Assembly (NCBI GenBank): GCA_028288305.1 | Contig: JAQBOA010000016.1 | Location: 1-64,000, forward strand | Origin: Mucilaginibacter sp. | Lineage (GTDB): Bacteria; Bacteroidota; Bacteroidia; Sphingobacteriales; Sphingobacteriaceae | DNA length: 64,000 bases | Direction of reading: 5' to 3' | Shown: positions 1-9,155 of the stretch, piece after piece | Layout of the letters: every line of letters starts with the position of its first letter | Numbering within the stretch: position 1 is the stretch's first letter | The notes under the pieces: generated by a model | What the model was told of the DNA's origin: nothing | Seen by the model: only the letters and a program-made list of their open reading frames with translations | The model's database searches: none | Program-made: the position numbers and the translations under genes

Positions 1-94
1 ACCTTTGGTCTAACAAAGATAGTTTTTAATAAATATTGTTGTTGGAATGGGGGGTCTGGGGGGTGTTAAAAACTAAAAACTTTGTGGAAAACGT

Positions 95-200
95 TGCTAT
101 AAAAGGCAGGGTGAACTTTCGTGCCTAATCGTTTTTCGAGAACATTGTGCCGTATTAGTCCCTGCCTTTTATGATTGCCCAAGGCCCAGCTAGAATACTC
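95..200 (+). ncRNA. candidate IS110 bridge RNA (structured left-end region)
   Basis: This non-coding stretch upstream of the IS110 transposase contains a perfect 13-bp inverted repeat (99-111 with 160-172). Nested inside it are a 5-bp stem (125-129 with 154-158) and a short terminal hairpin. Bases 147-156 are the exact reverse complement of 1300-1309 just beyond the transposase, and CTAGAATAC at 190-198 recurs at 1296-1304. IS110 elements are known to encode a bridge RNA in this position whose loops pair with donor and target DNA. The RNA itself, its ends and its guide assignments are inferred. Confidence 0.42.
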
Positions 201-263
201 TCTTTGCTTCAACAAAGGTAATTGGCAAAAGGCAATCTTTTAGTTTACATAAAGTACAAACGT

Positions 264-1256
264 ATGAAAAACTGGAATGTTATTTTAGGTGTCGATGTTT
301 CAAAGTTAACGCTCGATATCAGCTGTTCAGAACGGAATTTGCATATCAAAATTGACAATAACTCCAAAGGGTTTGGTGAGTTTCAAAAATGGTGCAAAAC
401 CAATGGTATTGATCTGAAAGAGACATTAGTGGTAATGGAATATACCGGTGGTTACGAATACCGGTTCCTGCAATTCTGTGACTCGAAATCTATTCTCTAT
501 TGCCGGGTACCAGGATTAGAAATTAAACAATCCATGGGTATGGTTAGGGGCAAAAATGACAAAGCAGATTCTTTCCGTATCGGGCGCTATGGTGAAGAAA
601 AGAGCGATAAGCTGGCTCCATCCAAGCCACTGGATAAGAATATTTTATCGCTTAAACAACTGCTGTCTTTCCGTAAAAGGCTCATCCGGGAAAAGGCAGG
701 GTTGCAGAGCACTTTTAAAGAACGGAAACACATGTATGAGGTAAAGAAAACCGATACGATTATCCATATTGCCCAGGCAAAGATAAAAGCGGATCAAAAG
801 CATATTGATCAGGTAGAACGGGAGATTAAGGAATTGATCAAAAGCAATGAGGAACTTTTTCAAAACTACCGGATAATAACCAGCATTAAGGGAATTGGGG
901 AAGTAAACGGATGGATGACGATAGCCTACACCGAGAACTTTACCAGCTTTACAGATCCACGGGCGTACGGTGTATATGTTGGCGTGATCCCGTTTGGCCA
1001 CGATTCAGGAACCAGTATTAAGGGCCGAAAACGGGTAAGCCATCTGGCGCAAAAAGAACTAAAATCGGAATTGAACCAGGCAGCCAAAACAGCTATCACA
1101 CATGATCCGGAATTGCATGCTTATGCTCAACGTAAACTTAAAAACAAAGACTATCCCCTGGTATTGAACAATGTAAAATTCAAGCTGATCCTAAGAATGT
1201 TCTCCCTGGTAAAAAGAGGTGAAATGTATGTGGAAAACTATAGAAAGACAGCCTAA
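264..1256 (+). CDS. IS110-family transposase/recombinase
   Basis: Predicted DEDD recombinase of an IS110-type insertion sequence. The N-terminal RuvC-like domain shows D11 (GVDVSK), E59 (VVMEY), D99 and D102 (KNDKAD). A coiled middle region spans about residues 130-200. The C-terminal Transposase_20 domain (about 205-285) contains SIKGIGEVNG and a HDSGTS segment whose serine is the likely nucleophile. The chosen ATG gives 330 residues beginning MKNWNVILGVDVSK; an in-frame start 14 codons upstream adds a tail atypical of the family. The length matches intact family members, so the element may still be active. The upstream stretch is a candidate bridge RNA. IS1111 group membership is less likely because the long non-coding part is upstream. 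Confidence 0.93.
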   Translation: MKNWNVILGVDVSKLTLDISCSERNLHIKIDNNSKGFGEFQKWCKTNGIDLKETLVVMEYTGGYEYRFLQFCDSKSILYCRVPGLEIKQSMGMVRGKNDKADSFRIGRYGEEKSDKLAPSKPLDKNILSLKQLLSFRKRLIREKAGLQSTFKERKHMYEVKKTDTIIHIAQAKIKADQKHIDQVEREIKELIKSNEELFQNYRIITSIKGIGEVNGWMTIAYTENFTSFTDPRAYGVYVGVIPFGHDSGTSIKGRKRVSHLAQKELKSELNQAAKTAITHDPELHAYAQRKLKNKDYPLVLNNVKFKLILRMFSLVKRGEMYVENYRKTA

Positions 1257-1652
1257 AAAAACTTATTTTAAATTAAATTTGGATATATAAGAAACCTAGA
1301 ATACGGCACGGTATTGCAACTTATTTATTTTGCTACCGACATTTTGCACCTACGGCGCATTCCATTTCGTTAACTAAACGACATTGAATAATGATTACTT
1401 AATTCTTCAATACAAATAACTTCTTTTCTTTGATAAATTTCATTAAATCAATACATTAGCAAGGGGTAAGTGTATTAAAAAAATATTTTCAAATATCATA
1501 TTAATCTTCACACTGGCGTGGGCTGCTTTTTTGTGGAAATTGAATTTATTTCACTTTACATTAAAAACACTTCACAAACAGTTTCTTATGTTTTACATTT
1601 ACTAAAAATTGAGCTTTGAACCTGTTAGATCGCAAAATTATTTATTAAACAA
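1257..1652. other. gap: IS110 right end plus decayed promoter copy
   Basis: No gene is visible in these 396 bases. The left part carries the probable IS110 right end (1296-1310, CTAGAATACGGCAC). Bases 1421-1523 align with 2934-3033, the promoter region of the DUF177-rpmF operon, and share an identical 21-nt core (1486-1506 and 2997-3017). The -7 box TACATTTG of the second copy reads CACACTGG here, so this copy looks non-functional. Confidence 0.6.
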
Positions 1653-2912
1653 GTGCATTACGCGATTATTACTTATGGTTCAAGATGTGATGTTCAGCCT
1701 TATATCGCTTTAGCATTAGGATTAATGGCACGAGGGCATGAGGTTACTCTATTAGCGCCTGAAAACTTTAAGAATTTTGTTGAAGGTTACGGTGTAACTT
1801 TTTATCCGCTTCATGGAAATTTAGAAGAATTAATATATTCTCCCGAAGTGCTCAGTATGCTAAAGTCTGGAAACATGGTTTCTCTTTTACGTTATATGCA
1901 AAGGGCTGGACGTAAAATACAATCGCAGGTTAATCAGGGTATGATAGCGGGGTGTTTAAATGCAGACATAATGATTGCAAGCGTGTTAAGCATTATTTGG
2001 GTGCATTCAATTGCTGAAAAATTAAACAAGAAATGGGGAATACTTCAGTTAAGCCTGCCATCAACACCTACAAAAGAATTTCCATTTTCCGGCTTAGCTT
2101 TTTTTAATTTTCCGGCTTATAATATTTTTACTCATCGACTTGTAAGATTCTTATATTGGCAATTCAACAAAAAAGATTTAAATAGGTTCAGAAAATCGCT
2201 GGGATTAACTATCGCCAGAAAATCGCTGCTTGATTTAATATCCAAAGAAAATATTTTGAACCTATGGTGTATTAGTCCTCAATTAGTTGCAAATCCAAAA
2301 GATTGGAACAGCAATAGTGGTATTACTGGTTTTTTAACACTGCCAGCTAAAAAAAGGGTAATTCATCCAATGGATCAAATCCCCCCAGGATTAAAAGAAT
2401 GGTTGCAAAATGGTGAAAAGCCCGTATATATTGGATTTGGAAGCATCCCGATACCTGATACAGATTTATTTTGTAAGATATTAAATGAAATTATTATCCA
2501 AACTCAGTTCCGAATTATTCTTTGTAAAGGATGGTCCGATATTCCCGGTTTGATCACACATCCAGATTTATTTGTAGTAAAATTCATCAATCATGAGTGG
2601 CTTTTTCCACAATGCAAGACAGCTGTTATCCACGGTGGTGCAGGGACAACAGCTGCAGTTATAAAAGCAAAAATATCCGCAATTGTTGTTTCAGTTTTTG
2701 CTGACCAGCCATGGTGGGGCAAAATAATTGAAGATAAAAACCTGGGCATTCATATCCCATTTAAAAAATTGACCGCACAAAAATTACTAAAAGCAATTGA
2801 GATATCACAAACACCCGAAATGAGAAAATCGGTATCAGAAACAGGAGAAAAAATAAATAATGAGGATGGTTTAAAAATAGCATTGGATGCTATAGAAAAT
2901 TACTTTGATTAA
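1653..2912 (+). CDS. family 1 (UDP-sugar) glycosyltransferase
   Basis: Probable GT-B fold glycosyltransferase of family 1, like the sterol, macrolide and vancomycin glucosyltransferases, moving a sugar from a nucleotide donor to a lipid or natural-product acceptor in the cytoplasm. The N-terminal half starts with ITYGSRCDVQPYIALA and ARGHEV, typical of the acceptor domain. The donor-binding signature is HGGAGTT from residue 327, followed by FADQPWWGKII. At 419 residues it is full length. The start is GTG at 1653, the first codon that gives the usual N-terminus. The gene stands alone between the IS110 element and the DUF177 operon, looks more A+T-rich than its neighbours, and is flanked by two diverged copies of one promoter region, which suggests acquisition or a local duplication. 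The acceptor is unknown. Confidence 0.85.
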   Translation: MHYAIITYGSRCDVQPYIALALGLMARGHEVTLLAPENFKNFVEGYGVTFYPLHGNLEELIYSPEVLSMLKSGNMVSLLRYMQRAGRKIQSQVNQGMIAGCLNADIMIASVLSIIWVHSIAEKLNKKWGILQLSLPSTPTKEFPFSGLAFFNFPAYNIFTHRLVRFLYWQFNKKDLNRFRKSLGLTIARKSLLDLISKENILNLWCISPQLVANPKDWNSNSGITGFLTLPAKKRVIHPMDQIPPGLKEWLQNGEKPVYIGFGSIPIPDTDLFCKILNEIIIQTQFRIILCKGWSDIPGLITHPDLFVVKFINHEWLFPQCKTAVIHGGAGTTAAVIKAKISAIVVSVFADQPWWGKIIEDKNLGIHIPFKKLTAQKLLKAIEISQTPEMRKSVSETGEKINNEDGLKIALDAIENYFD

Positions 2913-3019
2913 TTTAAGGGCATAAAGCAGCTTTCTTCTTTCCTAAATTTCTTAAAATCAGGACATTGAAAGTAGATAAGTATATTTAAAAAAACCTTTT
3001 CAAATATCATATTAATCCT

Positions 3020-3027
3020 TACATTTG
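3020..3027 (+). promoter_or_regulatory. -7 promoter box of the DUF177-rpmF-plsX-fabH operon
   Basis: TACATTTG matches the Bacteroidota -7 consensus TAnnTTTG and lies 18 bp before the chosen TTG start at 3046. A weak TTTTC at 2997-3001 could be the -33 element. Confidence 0.5.
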
Positions 3028-3045
3028 CGGGCTAATTGTTGCTCA

Positions 3046-3567
3046 TTGAAATCGCTCAGAAATTATTCGATTCCTTTTACCGGCTTAAAGCTGGGAAAGC
3101 ACGAGTTTGAGTTTATTGTTAATGATGCTTTTTTTAACGAGTTTGAATATTCGCTGGTTAAAAAAGCTAATTTGAAATGTCTGGTAGAGCTGGAAAAGCA
3201 GGAGACGATGATCATCCTGAATTTTCATATTAACGGAACAATAGATGCAAACTGCGACAGGTGTTTGGCGCAATATCCGCTTCCGGTTGATATACGCGAG
3301 CAGCAGGTGGCAAAGTTTAGCGAAGAAGAAATTGGCGACGATGAGGAGATCATTATCCTTACTAAAAGTGATCATGAGATCGATATAGCAAAGCTGATCT
3401 ACGAATATATAAATGTTGCAATGCCATTTATAACCGTGTGCGGCGACGAGGGAAATACCACTTATTGTGATAAAGAAATGCTTGACAGTTTAAATAAACT
3501 TATAGCAAATAATGAACAAACTGAGAAAACAGACCCACGGTGGGATGTTCTCAAAAAAATTAAATAA
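3046..3567 (+). CDS. DUF177 / YceD-family protein
   Basis: YceD/DUF177 protein, a family usually encoded just upstream of ribosomal protein L32 and linked in other bacteria and plants to 23S rRNA maturation. The family Cys pair CDRC is at about residues 69-72, and an acidic stretch with EEIGDDEE follows. The start is set at TTG 3046 (reading KSLRNYSIPFTGLKLGKH): a TTG seven codons upstream overlaps the -7 box and would fall outside the transcript. The protein is 173 residues. It is the first gene of a cluster with rpmF 19 bp downstream, then plsX and fabH, the classical arrangement coupling ribosome and lipid synthesis. Its exact biochemical role in Bacteroidota is not established. Confidence 0.85.
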   Translation: MKSLRNYSIPFTGLKLGKHEFEFIVNDAFFNEFEYSLVKKANLKCLVELEKQETMIILNFHINGTIDANCDRCLAQYPLPVDIREQQVAKFSEEEIGDDEEIIILTKSDHEIDIAKLIYEYINVAMPFITVCGDEGNTTYCDKEMLDSLNKLIANNEQTEKTDPRWDVLKKIK

Positions 3568-3586
3568 AACATAAAAAAACAGGATT

Positions 3587-3778
3587 ATGCCACATCCAAA
3601 ACGAAAGATATCCAAATCAAGAAGAGATAAGCGCAGGACTCATGATAAAGCAGTAGCGCCTACTTTAACTACCTGCAAAACAACCGGTGCCGTTCATTTA
3701 CCGCACAGAGCTTATACTGTTGATGGTAATGTTTACTACAACGGTAAATTATTAATTGAGAAAGCAGCCGTAGCCTAA
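3587..3778 (+). CDS. rpmF: 50S ribosomal protein L32
   Basis: Ribosomal protein bL32 of the large subunit. The 63-residue basic protein begins MPHPKRKISKSRRDKRRTHD, the standard L32 N-terminus. Only one cysteine (TCKT) remains of the zinc-ribbon pairs found in some bacteria, so this is the zinc-independent form. It sits between DUF177 and plsX (15-bp gap), the conserved order in many bacteria. It is probably cotranscribed from the promoter before DUF177. Confidence 0.97.
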   Translation: MPHPKRKISKSRRDKRRTHDKAVAPTLTTCKTTGAVHLPHRAYTVDGNVYYNGKLLIEKAAVA

Positions 3779-3793
3779 GTTTAATTTTCTGAA

Positions 3794-4732
3794 ATGAAGA
3801 TTGGCTTAGATATTATGGGCGGTGATTTCGCACCAAAGGCAACTATCCTAGGGGCAATCGCGGCTTATAAAGCGTTATCTGCCGACCAAAAACTGGTACT
3901 TATCGGTGATAAAGGTATAGCGGTAAATTTACTTCAGGAAAATAATTTTAACCCTGATCATTTCGAATTCGTTCATACAACGGAAGTGATCGGCATGGGT
4001 GAACATCCTACAAAAGCCATTTCTCAAAAGCCGGACTCAAGTATAGCTGTTGGTTTTAAATTGCTTAAAGAAGGCGGCATTGAGGCATTCTCGTCAGCTG
4101 GTAACAGTGGAGCCATGCTGGTTGGCGCCATGTTTAGTGTAAAAACCATACCTGGTATTTTACGCCCTGCAATAACGAGTATCATGCCTAAATTAAATGG
4201 TACTTTAGGCATTTTAGTAGATGTAGGCGCAAATGCCGATTGTAAACCCGAATTTTTAGTGCAGTTTGGCGCGCTGGGCAGTTTATTTGCCAAGCATGTT
4301 TATAACGTTCAAAACCCCCTTGTTGAATTAATAAATATTGGGGAAGAGGAGGAGAAAGGCAATATGCTTTGCCAGGCTGCTTATCCGCTCATGAAAGAAA
4401 GCAAACAATTTAATTTTGCAGGTAATGTTGAAGGCCGGGGGCTGTTTTACAGTACTGCGGATGTATTTGTTTGTGATGGATTTACCGGAAATGTTATTTT
4501 AAAACTTGCAGAGTCATTCTATGAAGTCGCCCATGAAAAAGGGATAAAAGACAACTTTTTTGACATGTTTAATTATGAACAATATGGCGGAAGTCCAATA
4601 CTTGGTGTAAATGCACCTGTTGTTGTGGGGCATGGCATATCCACACCCGAGGCTATTAAAAATATGGTCCTTTTATCCAAAAATATGGTTGAAAGCTCCC
4701 TGGTAGATAAAATAAAACTGGCTTTCCAGTAA
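3794..4732 (+). CDS. plsX: phosphate acyltransferase PlsX
   Basis: Acyl-ACP:phosphate acyltransferase, which makes acyl-phosphate for the PlsY step of phospholipid synthesis at the membrane surface. The family start is clear (MKIGLDIMGGDFAPK), as are GNSGAML, DVGANADCKPEFL and the C-terminal FVCDGFTGNVILKL block. It has 312 residues, the normal length. The ATG lies 15 bp after rpmF, and fabH starts 11 bp downstream, so the genes are one operon. It links acyl chains from the FabH/Acc products encoded next door to membrane lipid formation. Confidence 0.96.
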   Translation: MKIGLDIMGGDFAPKATILGAIAAYKALSADQKLVLIGDKGIAVNLLQENNFNPDHFEFVHTTEVIGMGEHPTKAISQKPDSSIAVGFKLLKEGGIEAFSSAGNSGAMLVGAMFSVKTIPGILRPAITSIMPKLNGTLGILVDVGANADCKPEFLVQFGALGSLFAKHVYNVQNPLVELINIGEEEEKGNMLCQAAYPLMKESKQFNFAGNVEGRGLFYSTADVFVCDGFTGNVILKLAESFYEVAHEKGIKDNFFDMFNYEQYGGSPILGVNAPVVVGHGISTPEAIKNMVLLSKNMVESSLVDKIKLAFQ

Positions 4733-4743
4733 AAGATATTATA

Positions 4744-5733
4744 ATGAGTAAAATTCATGCTGCTATTACAGCAGTGAATGGTTATGTTCCCGAATATGTA
4801 TTAACTAACCACGAACTGGAATCGATGGTTGATACTAATGATGAGTGGATAACTACACGTACCGGAATTAAAGAGCGGCGTATACTAAAAGGAGAAGGCC
4901 TTGGCACATCTGACATGGCAGTTCCTGCTGTGGAAGGTTTATTAAAAAAACGTGGCATCAGCGCAGAAGAAATTGAACTGATCATTTTTTGCACAACCAC
5001 TCCTGATAGGGTATTCCCGGCTACGGCAAATATTCTGGCCAATAAAATTGGTGCAAAAAACGCCTGGGGTTACGATTTACAGGCAACATGCTCTGGCTTT
5101 TTATTTGGTTTGGCAACAGGTTCGCAATTTATTGAAAGTGGTAAGCATAAAAAGGTTTTAGTTGTTGGTGGAGATAAAATGTCGTCAATGATTAATTATA
5201 AAGACCGTACAACCTGTATAATTTTTGGCGATGGTTGTGGGGTCGTTTTGCTTGAACCTGACTATGAAGGTAATGGTGTTATAGATTCTGTTTTAAAAAG
5301 CGATGGTTCCGGAGTAGCATATCTGCATCAAAAGGCCGGCGGTTCGGTAAAACCTGCTACACATGAAACAATTGAAGCCCGTGAACATTATCTTTACCAG
5401 GAAGGTCAGGCTGTATTTAAATTTGCTGTAACAAATATGGCCGAAGTTGCTGCAGAAGTTATGGAACGCAATGACCTTAAAGCTGAGGACATTGCATGGC
5501 TGGTTCCTCACCAGGCTAACAAACGTATAATTGATGCCACAGCTGCCCGCACAGGTGTTAGTTCTGATAAAGTAATTGTGAATATTGAACGTTTTGGTAA
5601 TACTACTAACGGAACATTACCCTTATGTTTGTGGGAATGGGAAAGTAAATTTAAAAAAGGCGATAATTTGATATTGGCCGCTTTTGGCGGAGGATTTACA
5701 TGGGGAGCTATTTATTTAAAATGGGCTTATTAA
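4744..5733 (+). CDS. fabH: 3-oxoacyl-ACP synthase III, copy 1
   Basis: KAS III condenses an acyl-CoA primer with malonyl-ACP to start fatty-acid synthesis. The catalytic triad is complete: C116 (QATCSGFLFG), H256 (VPHQANKR) and N286 (FGNTTNGT). It has 329 residues, the normal length. It follows plsX by 11 bp. A second copy lies 166 bp downstream with 288 of 329 identical residues (counted by eye, ungapped). Differences near the active-site Cys (LQATC here, LSAAC in copy 2) and at GVAYLHQ versus GVPYLHQ could alter primer choice, for example branched versus straight. That is inference. Confidence 0.96.
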   Translation: MSKIHAAITAVNGYVPEYVLTNHELESMVDTNDEWITTRTGIKERRILKGEGLGTSDMAVPAVEGLLKKRGISAEEIELIIFCTTTPDRVFPATANILANKIGAKNAWGYDLQATCSGFLFGLATGSQFIESGKHKKVLVVGGDKMSSMINYKDRTTCIIFGDGCGVVLLEPDYEGNGVIDSVLKSDGSGVAYLHQKAGGSVKPATHETIEAREHYLYQEGQAVFKFAVTNMAEVAAEVMERNDLKAEDIAWLVPHQANKRIIDATAARTGVSSDKVIVNIERFGNTTNGTLPLCLWEWESKFKKGDNLILAAFGGGFTWGAIYLKWAY

Positions 5734-5872
5734 ATATGCAAATTAGGGAAATTGATGTTCAAATGTGCACATTAAGCATCTGCACATTTAAAATCTGCAT
5801 ATCTGCATATTTATTTTTATCTGCACATCTAAAATCCGCACATTTGCATGTCAATTTCATCTACACATCATA
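5733..5872. repeat. degenerate TGCACAT/TGCATAT word repeat
   Basis: The gap between the two fabH copies is almost entirely built of words such as ATCTGCACAT, ATCTGCATAT and CGCACATTTGCAT, with a reverse-oriented left arm (ATATGCAAATT, AAATGTGCAC). The same word family fills the next two gaps and 45698-45768. It has no coding potential. Confidence 0.75.
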
Positions 5873-5899
5873 AAAAGGACTTTTCAGTAAAGGAAAAAA

Positions 5900-6889
5900 A
5901 TGAGTAAAATTCATGCTGCTATTACTGCTGTGCACGCATATGTGCCCGATTATATACTAACAAACCAAGAACTGGAAACAATGGTTGATACCAATGATGA
6001 ATGGATCACCACCCGTACCGGTATAAAAGAGCGGCGTATATTAAAAGGTGAAGGCCTTGGCACATCTGATATGGCCGTACCGGCTGTAAATGGGTTGTTG
6101 AAGAAACGCGGTATTGGCGCAGAGGAAATTGATTTGATTATTTTTTGTACAACTACTCCCGATTTTGTATTTCCGGCTACCGCTAATATATTGGCTGATA
6201 AAATTGGCGCTAAAAATGCCTGGGGATATGATCTGTCAGCAGCCTGTTCCGGCTTTTTATTTGGCCTGGCAACCGGCTCACAATTCATTGAAAGCGGCAA
6301 GTATAAAAAGGTTTTAATAATTGGCGGCGACAAAATGTCGTCAATAACAAATTACCAGGACCGAGCTACCTGTATTATTTTTGGTGATGGCTGCGGTGCT
6401 GTTTTACTGGAGCCCAATGATGAGGGTAACGGTATAATAGATTCTATTTTAAAAAGTGATGGTTCAGGAGTACCGTATCTGCACCAAAAAGCCGGTGGTT
6501 CAGTAAAACCTGCGTCTCATGAAACTGTTGATGCCCGTGAACATTATGCTTACCAGGAAGGACAAGCTGTATTTAAATTTGCAGTAACCAATATGGCTGA
6601 TGTGGCCGCTGAAGTAATGGAGCGCAATAACCTTAAAGCTGAGGACATTGCATGGCTGGTACCGCATCAGGCTAATAAACGTATTATTGACGCTACAGCT
6701 AACCGCACAGGCGTTAGTGCCGATAAAGTAATTATAAATATTGAGAAATACGGCAACACAACTAATGCAACAATACCGTTATGTTTATGGGAGTGGGAAA
6801 CTAAATTCAAAAAAGGCGATAATTTGATATTAGCCGCCTTTGGAGGAGGATTTACCTGGGGATCCATTTATTTAAAATGGGCTTATTGA
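5900..6889 (+). CDS. fabH: 3-oxoacyl-ACP synthase III, copy 2
   Basis: Second KAS III in tandem, the same 329-residue length and about 87.5% identical to copy 1 with no gaps. The catalytic residues C116 ([10 protein letters not shown]), H256 and N286 (YGNTTNAT) are kept, so it should be active. Copy 1 has the altered residues before the Cys, and this copy has the more usual AACSG context. No decay is visible, which suggests selection for two enzymes with different primer preference or different expression. It is followed by a word-repeat gap and then accB, so the initiation enzymes of fatty-acid synthesis are clustered. Confidence 0.96.
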   Translation: MSKIHAAITAVHAYVPDYILTNQELETMVDTNDEWITTRTGIKERRILKGEGLGTSDMAVPAVNGLLKKRGIGAEEIDLIIFCTTTPDFVFPATANILADKIGAKNAWGYDLSAACSGFLFGLATGSQFIESGKYKKVLIIGGDKMSSITNYQDRATCIIFGDGCGAVLLEPNDEGNGIIDSILKSDGSGVPYLHQKAGGSVKPASHETVDAREHYAYQEGQAVFKFAVTNMADVAAEVMERNNLKAEDIAWLVPHQANKRIIDATANRTGVSADKVIINIEKYGNTTNATIPLCLWEWETKFKKGDNLILAAFGGGFTWGSIYLKWAY

Positions 6890-7075
6890 TGTGCAAATAA
6901 GTGGTGTGCAAATGTGGAGATGCTTTAATTTTTTCACATGCACATTTAAAAATTGCATATCTGCACATAAATTTGAACATTGTTAAATATGTTTTGTTTA
7001 TTTGCTATCAGCTAACAGTTAACCATAAATAATTAATTATCTGCATATTTTTACATCTGCAAATTATCATATAGT
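6890..7075. repeat. TGCACAT/TGCAAAT word repeat
   Basis: The gap between fabH copy 2 and accB holds words in both orientations (GATGTGCAAAT, GTGTGCAAATGTG on the left; ATGCACATTT, ATCTGCACAT, ACATCTGCAAAT on the right), giving a loose inverted repeat. No gene is present. Confidence 0.7.
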
Positions 7076-7115
7076 TTAGAAAAAAAAACTTGTCCCAAAC
7101 CAATTAACTCCCGAC

Positions 7116-7574
7116 ATGGATATTAAACAAATTCAGGATCTAATACGCTTTGTTTCCAAATCTGGTGTAAACGAAGTTTCAATTGAGCAGAAAGATTTTA
7201 AAATCACTATAAAAACCAGCCAGGTACCAACCATAGTAAATGCTACTATACCGGCCACACAACCTGCTGCTCAGGCTGTATTGCCTGCGGCTGCGCCTCC
7301 TGCTGTTCTTGAACCTATTAACGATACATCAAAATATGTGACTATAAAATCACCTATGATTGGTACATTTTATCGTTCAGCCAGCCCTGAAAAACCAATA
7401 TTTGTTAATGTGGGCGATGAAATTGAGCCTGGAACGGTGCTTTGTATTATTGAAGCAATGAAGCTTTTCAATGAAATTGAATCAGAAATTTCAGGTCGTA
7501 TTGTAAAAATCCTGGTTGACAATGCATCACCTGTTGAATATGACCAGCCTTTGTTTTTGGTTGAACCTTTTTAA
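7116..7574 (+). CDS. accB: acetyl-CoA carboxylase biotin carboxyl carrier protein
   Basis: BCCP subunit of acetyl-CoA carboxylase, carrying the biotin that moves CO2 from biotin carboxylase to carboxyltransferase. The biotinyl domain (about 73-152) has the [12 protein letters not shown] motif with biotinylated K116. It is preceded by an Ala/Pro-rich linker (about 41-66) and an N-terminal domain starting [17 protein letters not shown]. The length, 152 residues, is normal. It is followed by accC after a 95-bp repeat gap. The biotin ligase needed to modify K116 is encoded at 37607-38386. Confidence 0.96.
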   Translation: MDIKQIQDLIRFVSKSGVNEVSIEQKDFKITIKTSQVPTIVNATIPATQPAAQAVLPAAAPPAVLEPINDTSKYVTIKSPMIGTFYRSASPEKPIFVNVGDEIEPGTVLCIIEAMKLFNEIESEISGRIVKILVDNASPVEYDQPLFLVEPF

Positions 7575-7667
7575 ATGTGCAAATGTGCAGATTTCAAATG
7601 TGCGGATGATTTGCACATCTGAGAAAACATCTGCACATCTGCACATCTAAAATCTGCACATTTAAAA
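7573..7667. repeat. TGTGCAGAT word inverted repeat between accB and accC
   Basis: The left arm has AAATGTGCAAATGTGCAGAT and AAATGTGCGGAT; the right arm has ATTTGCACATCT and three ATCTGCACAT-type units. It begins at the accB stop codon and ends three bases before the accC ATG, so it would be the whole intergenic part of any accBC transcript. Confidence 0.75.
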
Positions 7668-7669
7668 CT

Positions 7670-9010
7670 ATGTTTAAAAAAATATTAATAGCTAACCGTG
7701 GTGAAATAGCCTTGCGAATAATTCGTACCTGTAAGGAAATGGGCATTAAAACTGTAGCTGTATATTCAACTGCTGATAGGGATAGTCTTCACGTCCGTTT
7801 TGCCGACGAGGCCGTTTGTATAGGGCCACCAGCCAGTCGTGATTCTTACTTAAATATTCCTAATATTATATCTGCTGCCGAATTAACTAATGCCGATGCC
7901 ATTCACCCCGGTTACGGTTTTTTATCAGAGAATGCTAAATTTTCTGCTATCTGTGCCGAATATGGTATAAAGTTTATTGGTGCCACCGCCGACCAGATCA
8001 ATGCCATGGGTGACAAAGCTTCGGCTAAAGAAACCATGAAGAGGGCTGGCGTACCAACTATTCCTGGTTCAGAAGGTTTATTGCAAAATGTAAAAGAGGG
8101 CATTGCCATATCAAAAAAAATAGGATACCCGGTAATTCTGAAGGCTACGGCCGGAGGTGGTGGCCGCGGTATGCGTGTTGTTTGGAAAGATGAAGAGTTT
8201 GAAAATGCCTGGGATTCAGCCAGGGCAGAATCTGGCGCTGCTTTCGGCAATGATGGGATGTACCTTGAAAAGTATGTAGAAGACCCTCGTCACATTGAAA
8301 TACAGGTTGTAGGTGACCAGTATGGCAAAGTTTGTCATCTTTCTGAACGTGACTGCTCTATACAACGTCGCCACCAAAAGCTTGTTGAAGAATCGCCTTC
8401 GCCATTTATGACAGAAAAATTGCGTAAAAAAATGGGTGACGCTGCTATAAAGGGAGCAAAAGCTGTAAAATATGAAGGTGCCGGAACGGTAGAATTTTTG
8501 GTTGATAAAAACCGGAATTTTTATTTTATGGAAATGAACACCCGTATACAGGTGGAGCATCCCGTTACTGAAGAAGTAATTAATTTCGACCTGATTAAAG
8601 AGCAAATAAAAGTAGCAGCTGGTATACCAATATCCGGTAAAAATTACGAGCCGATATTACATGCCATTGAGTGCCGTATCAATGCGGAAGACCCTTTTAA
8701 TAATTTCCGCCCGTCACCGGGTAAAATCACTAACTTCCATTCGCCCGGAGGCCATGGCGTACGTATTGATACCCATGTTTATACTGGCTATGTTATACCT
8801 CCCAACTACGATTCAATGATCGCAAAAGTTATTTGCGTGGCGCAAACCCGCGATGAAGCTTTGAGCACCATGGAACGGGCACTAAGTGAATTTGTTATAG
8901 AAGGTGTAAAAACAACAATACCATTCCATTTAAAGTTACTAAAAGATCCTAATTTCCGCGCAGGTAATTTTACAACTAAGTTTATGGAAACATTTGAATA
9001 TTCGGAATAA
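7670..9010 (+). CDS. accC: biotin carboxylase subunit of acetyl-CoA carboxylase
   Basis: Carboxylates biotin on BCCP using ATP and bicarbonate. The N-terminal biotin-carboxylase domain begins [19 protein letters not shown]. The ATP-grasp glycine-rich loop is [10 protein letters not shown], with [17 protein letters not shown] and the catalytic block [16 protein letters not shown]. The C-terminal domain ends normally at 446 residues. It pairs with accB upstream, while the carboxyltransferase genes are outside the window. A propionyl-CoA or methylcrotonyl-CoA carboxylase role is less likely because BCCP is separate and the neighbours are fab genes. Confidence 0.96.
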   Translation: MFKKILIANRGEIALRIIRTCKEMGIKTVAVYSTADRDSLHVRFADEAVCIGPPASRDSYLNIPNIISAAELTNADAIHPGYGFLSENAKFSAICAEYGIKFIGATADQINAMGDKASAKETMKRAGVPTIPGSEGLLQNVKEGIAISKKIGYPVILKATAGGGGRGMRVVWKDEEFENAWDSARAESGAAFGNDGMYLEKYVEDPRHIEIQVVGDQYGKVCHLSERDCSIQRRHQKLVEESPSPFMTEKLRKKMGDAAIKGAKAVKYEGAGTVEFLVDKNRNFYFMEMNTRIQVEHPVTEEVINFDLIKEQIKVAAGIPISGKNYEPILHAIECRINAEDPFNNFRPSPGKITNFHSPGGHGVRIDTHVYTGYVIPPNYDSMIAKVICVAQTRDEALSTMERALSEFVIEGVKTTIPFHLKLLKDPNFRAGNFTTKFMETFEYSE

Positions 9011-9155
9011 CAAAACCATTGTGGTTATTTGTTAAAGGAAATTATAATTGCCAAAGTTTGTTTCATTCCGTTAAAAACACCAAATAGTTATTAAATGCGT
9101 TTTAAAAAATAAACGTATATATTCCGGGTTAAATACCGGATATTTAATTTTAACA

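Noticed and set aside
645..1001. 118-residue minus-strand frame inside the transposase
   Set aside because: Shadow of the IS110 coding frame with no recognisable domain.
3025..3045. Longer TTG start for the DUF177 gene
   Set aside because: These codons overlap the -7 box of the operon, so they would precede the transcript start.
5733..7667. CRISPR-like array in the TGCACAT repeats
   Set aside because: Units are only 7-12 bases, degenerate, in both orientations and without spacers of constant length; no cas genes nearby.
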